This document shows, piece after piece, positions 44,964 to 51,902 of a DNA stretch of 64,000 nucleotides. The stretch spans positions 310,001-374,000 of the forward strand of contig NZ_NOYD01000013.1 of assembly GCF_002258315.1 (NCBI RefSeq). The letters run 5' to 3'. The notes under the pieces were generated by a model. The model saw only the letters and a program-made list of their open reading frames with translations, was not told the DNA's origin and did no database searches. Numbering within the stretch: position 1 is the first letter of the stretch; the number at the start of each line of letters is the position of its first letter. A program made the position numbers and the translations under genes. This DNA is from Rhodococcus sp. 06-462-5. Lineage in GTDB: Bacteria; Actinomycetota; Actinomycetes; Mycobacteriales; Mycobacteriaceae.

Positions 44964-47872
44964 GGCCGCGGTCCTTTCGTAGAACGTGGATCGAGTATCT
45001 GCGCCAGGTGTACGGACGCGTCACTCGTCAGATCACCGGTGAGTTGACGCACCTGCATGTGGCAGGAGAATCCGTCGGTCAGAATCGGGGTGTCCGGCTC
45101 GGCGTCACGCAGTGCCGGCGCGAGGGCCTGCTCGGCCACCGCCATGCTCAGCTCGTAGTGCCGAGACTCGAAGCCGAAATTGCCTGCCACACCGCAACAT
45201 CCGGTGGCCTCCCGTACTGCGTCGATACCGATGGCGGCCAACGCCGTGCGCTGGGTGGCGTTGCCGAACACCGCGTATTCGTGGCAATGGGTCTGTACGG
45301 TCACCGAAGCGGGAACCTCGGCCGCAGGCACCCACCCGGCGGCGGCCTGATCGATCACCGCTCCCGCGAAACTCTGCACTCGCGCCGCGACCCGTCTCGC
45401 GGCCGCGGTGGGAACCAGCTCCGGCATGTCCTTGCGGAATGCCGCCGCGCAGCTCGGTTCGGTGACGACGATGGGTCGGTCGGTGCCGTCGTCCAGTGCT
45501 GCAACGGCTTTCGTGAGGTGCGTGCGGGCGGCCTTCAGCTGACCCGTCGAAATCCAGGTCAGACCACAGCACACGTCGGTCCGGCATTCGGTGCTGCGAC
45601 CCGAGTCCTCGAGCACGCGCTGCGCCGCACCCGCGACCTCGGGGCGAAAGCCCTGGGTGAACGTGTCGACGACCAACACGACGTCCGCGTCGCGGCCGCC
45701 GCCGATACGGACCTCTCGCGCCAGTTCTTTCGCCGATGCGAAGCGAGGCAACGGCCGCTCGGTGGTCAGCCCACCGAGCCGAGCCGCCAGTGCCGCGATG
45801 CGCGGGGTGAGCAGACGGTTGAGCAGCGGTGCCGTTCGCTGCGTCACCTTCAGCCAGCGGGGCAACCAACCCAACGAATAGTGCGAGAGCGGCCGCAGTC
45901 GCCCCGCGTAGTGATGATCGAGAAACTCGGACTTGTACGTCGCCATGTCCACTCCGACCGGACAATCCGACGAACAGGCCTTGCAGGACAGACACAGATC
46001 GAGCGATTCGGCCACGTCCTTCGAGGCCCACCCGTCGGCAACGGTCGGCGAACTGCGCACCATCTCCTGCAGCACTCGTGCCCGACCCCGCGTCGAATCC
46101 TTCTCGTCGCCCGTGGCGCGGAAACTGGGGCACATGACGCCTCCCGACGCGGTGCGACACTTACCGACGCCGACACACGACTGGGTTGCGTGCACGAACG
46201 GATCCAGATCTGCCCGCGTCCCGATCTGGTGCAGATCGAACGTCGTCTTCCACTCTCGCTGCGGGATGCCCTGCAGCATCAGGTTGTCCATCATCGGCTC
46301 CGGATCGGTTATCGATCCCGGGTTGAGAATGCCGCTGGGGTCCCAGATGCGCTTGAATCGCGCGAACGCGTCGAGCATGCGGGGCGAGTACATCACCGGC
46401 AGCAGTTCCGACCGAGCCCTGCCGTCGCCGTGCTCGCCGGACAGGCTGCCGCCGTGCTTGACGACCACCCGAGCAGCAGCGCGCAGGAAGTCGTACATCA
46501 CCCGTCGTCCGGCGTCGGTGCGCTGATCGAATGTGATGCGCACGTGCATGCAGCCGGCACCGAAGTGTCCGTACATCACGCCGGTCAGATCGTGTTCGGC
46601 CAGAAGCACGTTGAGGTCGGCGAGATAGGCGGACAGGTTCTCGGGTGCGACGGCGGCGTCCTCCCAGCCACCCCAGGACTCGGCTCCGCTGGCCAGGCGG
46701 GTCGCCAGACCGGCGCCGTCCTCACGTACTCGCCACAGCGCTGTTCGATCGGCCGGGTCGGTGACGATGCGGCCCTCCTTGACGCGGCCGAGTAGACCGA
46801 GAGCCTCGACCAGACGGGCGGCCTTGTTCTCCACCTCGGCGGTATCGGCTCCGTCGAGGTCGACGTAGAGCCAGGCGTTTCCCGCAGGCAGACCGCGGAC
46901 GGAGTCCGGTCCGCGCCGGTACTCCATGGTCTGGGCGATGTTGTCGTCGATACCCTCCACCGCGGCAGGCGAGAACTCGAGAATGGCCATCACGTCCGCT
47001 GCAGCAGCCACCACGTCGTCGTAGCCGAGGCAGAGCAACAGTGCGGCCTGCGGTACGGGCACGACGGCGACGGTGACCGAGACGATCACCGCGCACGTGC
47101 CCTCGCTTCCGACGAGTGCACGAGCGACGTCGAATCCGTTCTCGGGCAGCAGATGCGACAGGTGAAATCCGGAAACCTGTCTCGGTATGCGACCCAGCTC
47201 GACTCTGAAGAGCGCGAGGTTGTCGGCCGCCAGCGACTGCAGCTCGCGCGAGATACGTTGGGCCTCATCGGTTGCCGCCGCATCCTCCGAATGCACTGCC
47301 GCCACACCGCTACGGGTCACCCGGAGTAGGTGCCCGCCGGCAGTCACCACGTCCATGGCCACCGTGTGGTCCGCTGTTCGACCGTAGCGAACCGAGTGGT
47401 TACCGCACGCGTCGTTGCCGACCGCCCCGCCGACCGTCGCGCGTGTCTTGCTGGACGGGTCGGGTGCGAACGTGAATGCTCCAGCAGTGCGTGCCACCAG
47501 CTCTCGCTGCAACTCCGAGATCACGATTCCCGGTTCCACCACCGCCGTTCGCGAGTCGGTGTCCACCGAGATCACGCGATTCATGTGGCGAGAGAAATCG
47601 AGCACGATTCCGCGGCCGATCGCGTTGCCCGCCATGGACGTTCCGCCGCCGCGGCCGATGACTGCGATTCCGGCAGCGGCGCACAGCGACACCACGGTGG
47701 ACACGTCGTCGGCGCTGCGCGGAAAGACCACAGCGGCAGGCGGAATTCGGTAGTTCGAGGCGTCGTAGGAATACTCGGCGAGCCGCCGATCCGAGTCGTC
47801 GATCTCAATACCCAGTTCGCGCACTTCCTGCACGAGTGCGGAAACCGGGGATCGAACGGAAGCAGCCGTCAC
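44960..47872 (-). CDS. FAD-linked oxidase/Fe-S dehydrogenase fusion (YdiJ/D-2-hydroxyacid dehydrogenase-like)
   Basis: 970 residues. The N-terminal PCMH-type FAD domain (about 1-260) has VVFPRSADDVSTVV and GRGGGTSMAGNAIG. A FAD-oxidase C-domain follows with HFGAGCMHVRI and GGSLSGEHGDGRARSELL. A ferredoxin-like Fe-S region contains CVGVGKC and the 4Fe-4S pattern CLSCKACSSDCPVG. The end is a GlpC-like CCG domain with CCGLTW and CCGVAGNFGF. E. coli YdiJ of this layout oxidises D-2-hydroxyglutarate; glycolate or D-lactate are alternatives. Overlaps genes on both sides by 4 nt. Its role beside ectoine genes is unexplained. Confidence 0.88.
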   Translation of the reverse strand: MTAASVRSPVSALVQEVRELGIEIDDSDRRLAEYSYDASNYRIPPAAVVFPRSADDVSTVVSLCAAAGIAVIGRGGGTSMAGNAIGRGIVLDFSRHMNRVISVDTDSRTAVVEPGIVISELQRELVARTAGAFTFAPDPSSKTRATVGGAVGNDACGNHSVRYGRTADHTVAMDVVTAGGHLLRVTRSGVAAVHSEDAAATDEAQRISRELQSLAADNLALFRVELGRIPRQVSGFHLSHLLPENGFDVARALVGSEGTCAVIVSVTVAVVPVPQAALLLCLGYDDVVAAAADVMAILEFSPAAVEGIDDNIAQTMEYRRGPDSVRGLPAGNAWLYVDLDGADTAEVENKAARLVEALGLLGRVKEGRIVTDPADRTALWRVREDGAGLATRLASGAESWGGWEDAAVAPENLSAYLADLNVLLAEHDLTGVMYGHFGAGCMHVRITFDQRTDAGRRVMYDFLRAAARVVVKHGGSLSGEHGDGRARSELLPVMYSPRMLDAFARFKRIWDPSGILNPGSITDPEPMMDNLMLQGIPQREWKTTFDLHQIGTRADLDPFVHATQSCVGVGKCRTASGGVMCPSFRATGDEKDSTRGRARVLQEMVRSSPTVADGWASKDVAESLDLCLSCKACSSDCPVGVDMATYKSEFLDHHYAGRLRPLSHYSLGWLPRWLKVTQRTAPLLNRLLTPRIAALAARLGGLTTERPLPRFASAKELAREVRIGGGRDADVVLVVDTFTQGFRPEVAGAAQRVLEDSGRSTECRTDVCCGLTWISTGQLKAARTHLTKAVAALDDGTDRPIVVTEPSCAAAFRKDMPELVPTAAARRVAARVQSFAGAVIDQAAAGWVPAAEVPASVTVQTHCHEYAVFGNATQRTALAAIGIDAVREATGCCGVAGNFGFESRHYELSMAVAEQALAPALRDAEPDTPILTDGFSCHMQVRQLTGDLTSDASVHLAQILDPRSTKGPRP

Positions 47873-49143
47873 AGCACGTTCTTCAGCGTGCGCGACAACG
47901 CGTCGAGGCCCTGCCGCATCTCGTCGTCGCTCACGATCAGCGCCGGGATGATCCGAACCACGTTGCCGAGCGCGCCACAGGTGAGCAGCAACAACCCCTC
48001 GTCGATCGCACCCTGTTGCACGCGCAGGGCGGCCCCAGCATCGGGATTGCCTGCACTGTCGACGAATTCGAGTGCCTGCATCAAGCCGAGTCCACGTGCA
48101 TCACCGATGGCAGAGTGCTCGGACTTCAGTGCGAGCAGGCCGTCGAGCAGAACTCGGCCCTGCGCGGCAGCGTTGGCGACCAGACCTTCCTCACGCACGA
48201 CGTCGAGCGTCGCAACACCCGCCGCAGCGGCGACGGCATTGCCGCCGTACGTGCCGCCCTGCGAACCGGGCCATGCCTTGCCCATCAACTCGGTCGATGC
48301 CGCGATCGCCGAGATGGGAAATCCACTGGCCAGACCTTTTGCGGTGATGACGATGTCGGGCGTGATCGTCGAATGCTGGTGGCCCCAGAACTTTCCGGTG
48401 CGTCCCACGCCCGCTTGCACCTCGTCGACGATGAGGACGATCCCGTGGGTGTCCGCGCGTTCGCGGAGTCCCTCGAGGAACTCCGGAGGCGTGGGCAGAT
48501 AACCACCGTCACCGAGTACCGGCTCGATGATGAACGCAGCGGTGTCGGCGGGGCTCGACATCGTCATCAGCAGGTAGTCGAGTTCCTTCAACGCGAAGGC
48601 GACGGCGGTGTCCATGTCCCAGCCGTATCGGAACGCGTACGGGAACGGCGCGATGTGCACACCGCCCATGATCGGTGAGAATCCGGACCGAAACTTGGTG
48701 CCCGCGGTGGTCAACGACGCGGCCGCCACCGTGCGTCCGTGGAACCCTCCGTGGAACGCGATGATGTTGGGCCGTCCGGTCGCCATGCGCGCCAACCGAA
48801 TCGATGCCTCGACGGCCTCGGAGCCGGAGTTGGCGTAGAAGACGCTGTCGAGACCGGGCGGTAGCACCTCGCCGAGCTTGTCGGTCAGCGCCAGCAGCGG
48901 CTGATGCATGACTGTCGTGTACTGAGCGTGGATGATCTTGCCCACCTGCTCGCGGGCGGCCTCGACCACGCGGGGATGGCAGTGCCCGGTGCTGGTGACG
49001 CCGATACCGGTGGTGAAGTCGAGGTACTTGCGCCCGTCCGTGCCGATGATCCAGCTGCCCTTTCCGTGATCGACGACGATCGGGGTCGCCTGCTTGAGTG
49101 CCGGGCTGAGGTGGGTGCGAATCGACGCTGTCATGGCTGCCAT
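47869..49143 (-). CDS. class III aminotransferase (GABA/diaminobutyrate type, DoeD candidate)
   Basis: 424 residues from ATG 49143 (MAAMTASIRTHLSPALK), with GGTGGG 5 nt upstream; ATG 49134 also works. The longer frame to 49173 would run through the operator. Family motifs: YLDFTTGIGVTSTGHCHPRV, YANSGSEAVEASIRLAR, FHGGFHGRT, VLIVDEVQAGVGRTGKFW, and the PLP lysine in VITAKGLASGFP. DoeD-type enzymes convert diaminobutyrate to aspartate semialdehyde; GABA aminotransferase is the main alternative. Leads the operon aminotransferase - FAD/Fe-S - ALDH - GntR. Confidence 0.88.
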   Translation of the reverse strand: MAAMTASIRTHLSPALKQATPIVVDHGKGSWIIGTDGRKYLDFTTGIGVTSTGHCHPRVVEAAREQVGKIIHAQYTTVMHQPLLALTDKLGEVLPPGLDSVFYANSGSEAVEASIRLARMATGRPNIIAFHGGFHGRTVAAASLTTAGTKFRSGFSPIMGGVHIAPFPYAFRYGWDMDTAVAFALKELDYLLMTMSSPADTAAFIIEPVLGDGGYLPTPPEFLEGLRERADTHGIVLIVDEVQAGVGRTGKFWGHQHSTITPDIVITAKGLASGFPISAIAASTELMGKAWPGSQGGTYGGNAVAAAAGVATLDVVREEGLVANAAAQGRVLLDGLLALKSEHSAIGDARGLGLMQALEFVDSAGNPDAGAALRVQQGAIDEGLLLLTCGALGNVVRIIPALIVSDDEMRQGLDALSRTLKNVL

Positions 49144-49161
49144 CGTCACCCACCGAATTAG

Positions 49162-49175
49162 GATTGTCAACAATC
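49162..49175. promoter_or_regulatory. GntR/FCD-type operator in the aminotransferase/ribokinase divergent region
   Basis: GATTGTCAACAATC, the exact reverse complement of the operator at 42681-42694. It lies 19 bp upstream of the aminotransferase ATG and 54 bp upstream of the ribokinase GTG, so one site may control both directions. Confidence 0.75.
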
Positions 49176-49216
49176 TGCAATTGGCAGTTCAGGGACGGGT
49201 GCATCCGCCCGAGCGA

Positions 49217-49222
49217 TACAGT
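49217..49222 (+). promoter_or_regulatory. -10 element for leaderless ribokinase gene
   Basis: TACAGT lies 6 nt upstream of GTG 49229 and there is no Shine-Dalgarno sequence between, consistent with a leaderless transcript. Confidence 0.4.
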
Positions 49223-49228
49223 TCGTCG

Positions 49229-50101
49229 GTGCCCGCTTCGAACCCTCGCATCGCCGTGCTCGGCAGCATCAACATGGATCTGATCACCCGGGCACCGTCC
49301 CTGCCCGAACCCGGCGAAACCGTGCTGGGCACATCGTTCACCACCTCGCCGGGCGGCAAGGGCTCCAATCAGGCCATCGCCGCCGCCAAAGCCGGCGTTC
49401 CTGTGTCGTTCATCGGAGCGGTCGGAGACGACGAGTTCGGGGAGACACTGCGCCGGACCCTGTCGAGCGCGGGAGTCGACGACCGCGCGCTGCGCACCAC
49501 AGCAGGTTCGAGCGGCATCGCCGCCATCACCGTCGACGATCACGCCGAGAACAACATCGTCGTGGTTCCCGGGGCCAACGAACGCGTTCGCGACCTCACC
49601 GACGACGACCTGACCGTCATCTCCGACGCCGACATTCTCCTGTGTCAGTTGGAGATTCCCCTCGCCACCGTGGTGACCGCATTCGAGTACGCACGCTCTC
49701 GCGGTGTGGTGACGATGCTGAACCCGTCACCGGTTCAGGATCTGCCCGACGCGCTGGTGGCGGCCACCGACGTGCTCGTGGTCAACGAAGCCGAGGAAAG
49801 CCGACTCGGAAACCGGCTGAACGAGGTGACGCACGTGATCACCACACTCGGTGCCCGAGGCGCTCGGTACCGCGGCTCGGAATCGTTCGAGGTCCCTGCT
49901 CCGCGCGTCGACGCCGTCGACACCACCGGGGCCGGCGACGCATTCGCCGGAGCACTGGCTGCGTCCTGGTTCGACGGCCCGCGCAAGGCAGTCGAATGGG
50001 CCTGCGTTGCAGGATCTTTCGCCGCGACGAGGCCGGGTGCGAGCACGTCCTCGGGTACTCGCGAGGACATCGACGCAATGCGAGATGCGGCCACTGGATG
50101 A
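49229..50101 (+). CDS. rbsK: ribokinase-like PfkB sugar kinase
   Basis: 290 residues from GTG 49229. PfkB signatures are ITRAPSLPEPGETVLGTSF with SPGGKGSNQAIAAAKAG near the N-terminus and VDAVDTTGAGDAFAGAL near the C-terminus, which carries the anion-hole and catalytic Asp. The GGKGxNQ form is the one found in ribokinases. No ribose transporter is nearby. It is divergent from the aminotransferase operon and may share its operator; it overlaps the AraC gene by 4 nt. Confidence 0.87.
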   Translation: MPASNPRIAVLGSINMDLITRAPSLPEPGETVLGTSFTTSPGGKGSNQAIAAAKAGVPVSFIGAVGDDEFGETLRRTLSSAGVDDRALRTTAGSSGIAAITVDDHAENNIVVVPGANERVRDLTDDDLTVISDADILLCQLEIPLATVVTAFEYARSRGVVTMLNPSPVQDLPDALVAATDVLVVNEAEESRLGNRLNEVTHVITTLGARGARYRGSESFEVPAPRVDAVDTTGAGDAFAGALAASWFDGPRKAVEWACVAGSFAATRPGASTSSGTREDIDAMRDAATG

Positions 50102-50556
50102 ACACCCCCGACCTCGACGAACTCCGACGTCTGCGCCGCGCGCGCGACCGAATGGATCGCGAATTCGCCGAGCCACTCGACGTCCCCACTCTGGCCCGCA
50201 CGGCACTGATGTCCACCGCCCATTTCAGCCGCCGCTTCCGCGAGGCCTACGGCGAGACGCCCTACGCACATCTGATGACTCGCCGGATCGAACGCGCCAA
50301 GGCCCTGCTGCGGCGCGGCGATGTGACCGTCACCGAGGCATGCTTCGCAGTGGGCTGTACCAGTCTCGGATCGTTCAGTTCGCGGTTCACCGAGATCGTC
50401 GGCGAGACACCGAGCGCGTACCGCGCCCGCGACCACCGTGACAGCCAGGCGGTGCCCACGTGCACGGCCATGATTCTGGGTCGGCCGATGCGGGGTGCCG
50501 TTGCCGTCACCGAACCGAGCAGAATCGAAGAAGCATCGACGGCCGGTGCGTCCTAG
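50098..50556 (+). CDS. AraC family transcriptional regulator, DNA-binding domain only
   Basis: 152 residues from ATG 50098, overlapping the ribokinase stop. The two helix-turn-helix motifs cover about residues 10-110: VPTLARTALMSTAHFSRRFR and VTEACFAVGCTSLGSFSSRF, ending GETPSAYR. There is no N-terminal sensor domain. Short AraC proteins next to VOC genes are a common actinobacterial pairing, and the VOC gene starts 10 nt downstream. Confidence 0.88.
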   Translation: MNTPDLDELRRLRRARDRMDREFAEPLDVPTLARTALMSTAHFSRRFREAYGETPYAHLMTRRIERAKALLRRGDVTVTEACFAVGCTSLGSFSSRFTEIVGETPSAYRARDHRDSQAVPTCTAMILGRPMRGAVAVTEPSRIEEASTAGAS

Positions 50557-50565
50557 CCTTTCCCC

Positions 50566-50970
50566 ATGACACTTTCACTGAGCCATGTACACGTCTACAC
50601 CGACGACCCCGATGCCTCTCTGACGTTCTACCGCGACGCTCTGGGACTCGAGGTCAAGAGCGAAGTCGAGGGCGACGGCTACCGCTGGATCACGCTGTCC
50701 CCCAACGATCAACCCGAGATCGAGATCGTGTTGTCGCAGCCCCACGCGGGCCGCTCGCAGGAACTCGGCGATCAGATCGCGGGCCTGCTCGCCAAGGGTG
50801 AGCTGCCGGGCCTGCTGTTTCGTGCCACCGACCTCGACGCGGCCTTCGAGAGAATTCGCACGGCAGGCACCGTCGAGATTCTGCAGGAACCGACAAGTCA
50901 GCCGTGGGGTGTGCGCGACGCGGCATTCCGTGATCCCGCCGGAAACATGGTGCGCGTCAGTCAGGCGTGA
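50566..50970 (+). CDS. VOC family protein (glyoxalase/bleomycin-resistance fold)
   Basis: 134 residues with two beta-alpha-beta-beta-beta modules. Starts MTLSLSHVHVYTDDPDASLTFY, has VKSEVEGDGYRWITLSP in the first module and VRDAAFRDPAGNMVRVSQA at the end. Metal-ligand positions (His in SHVHVY, Glu in PEIEIV) are partly kept. Substrate unknown. Cotranscribed with the short AraC regulator. Confidence 0.87.
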   Translation: MTLSLSHVHVYTDDPDASLTFYRDALGLEVKSEVEGDGYRWITLSPNDQPEIEIVLSQPHAGRSQELGDQIAGLLAKGELPGLLFRATDLDAAFERIRTAGTVEILQEPTSQPWGVRDAAFRDPAGNMVRVSQA

Positions 50971-50975
50971 GTGGA

Positions 50976-51003
50976 GCCCGCGGAACGAACCATCATGGTT
51001 TCC
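50976..51003. terminator. hairpin between convergent VOC and fluC genes
   Basis: AACCAT and ATGGTT form a perfect 6-bp inverted repeat around one base, with outer CGGAA/TTCCG able to pair alternatively. It lies in the 37-bp gap between convergent genes. No T-tract. Confidence 0.3.
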
Positions 51004-51007
51004 GACC

Positions 51008-51379
51008 TCACATCGACGCGAGAGCCAGACCACCGCCGCATGCCAGTACGGACGCCAGCAGCGAGACGATCGCGTTGACGGCGGCATCCCGGCGACGCCC
51101 TTGCTGTAGCAACCGCACGGTCTCGACACTCGCAGTGCTGAACGTGGTGTACCCGCCGCAGAACCCGGTGCCGATGACGGCTTGGATGTCGGTCGAGCCG
51201 GCTCGGAACATCACCCATCCGGCCAGCACCCCCAGCAGGAACGACCCGGACACATTGATGCCTACTGTCGCCCAGGGAAAGCTCGTCCGCGCCGCGAGAC
51301 GTGACTTCACTTCCGCATCGACGACGAAGCGAACGACTGCCCCCAGCCCGCCTGCCGCCGCAATCCACAGCGCGATCAT
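51008..51379 (-). CDS. crcB2: fluoride efflux channel FluC/CrcB, second copy
   Basis: 123 residues, four membrane segments. CrcB signatures: GGLGAVVRFVVD, PWATVGINVSGSFLLGVLAG, and GFCGGYTTFSTASVET, which holds the central Na+-binding/phenylalanine-box region. FluC acts as a dual-topology dimer; paired genes form heterodimers of fixed opposite orientation. Its ATG overlaps the stop of the first copy. Confidence 0.93.
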   Translation of the reverse strand: MIALWIAAAGGLGAVVRFVVDAEVKSRLAARTSFPWATVGINVSGSFLLGVLAGWVMFRAGSTDIQAVIGTGFCGGYTTFSTASVETVRLLQQGRRRDAAVNAIVSLLASVLACGGGLALASM

Positions 51380-51819
51380 CGAACCACTCTGCCTGCCAGT
51401 GCGATTCCGGCCCAGGCGGCAAGTATGCCGAGAATCACGCTGACCACTGCGTAAGCGACGGCCAGCCCGGTGAAGCCACTCCGGAACCCTTCCACCGTCT
51501 CGAGGGCGAAGGTGCTGTACGTGGTGAACGCGCCGCAGAACCCGGTACCTCCCAGCAACCTCAGCCTGCGTCGAACTCCCGCATCGGGTCCACCGCGAAC
51601 CAGCGACTCGAGCAGAAGGCCGAGCACGAATGCACCGGCGATGTTGATCCCGAAGGTTGCTGTCGGCCACTGCGATGCCGAATGCGGGAGCTGCTCCTCG
51701 AGCACGTAGCGCACTGCTGTGCCCGCCGTTCCGCCGACGAACACCACTGCCAGTGCCCACAGGTGACGGTGCACGGGTCCCTGGTCGGCCGGCATCGAAT
51801 CGGAATCGGGGTCGACCAC
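51376..51819 (-). CDS. crcB1: fluoride efflux channel FluC/CrcB, first copy
   Basis: 147 residues from GTG 51819. Signatures are VGGTAGTAVRYVLEE, WPTATFGINIAGAFVLGLLL and GFCGAFTTYSTFALETVE. It has a longer polar N-terminus (about 20 residues) than the second copy. The two genes overlap by 4 nt and probably give a heterodimeric channel. I looked for a fluoride riboswitch in the 80 bp upstream and did not find one. Confidence 0.93.
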   Translation of the reverse strand: MVDPDSDSMPADQGPVHRHLWALAVVFVGGTAGTAVRYVLEEQLPHSASQWPTATFGINIAGAFVLGLLLESLVRGGPDAGVRRRLRLLGGTGFCGAFTTYSTFALETVEGFRSGFTGLAVAYAVVSVILGILAAWAGIALAGRVVR

Positions 51820-51902
51820 CGCTGATCCTTTCGGGCTGAACGGTCCGACCGTTTCCGACCGGCCCGCGCTTGATGTCGGATGCCTACTGCACGATGGAGC
51901 CT

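Noticed and set aside
51820-51902. Fluoride riboswitch before the fluC pair
   Set aside because: The conserved pseudoknot sequences could not be found in the short divergent gap.
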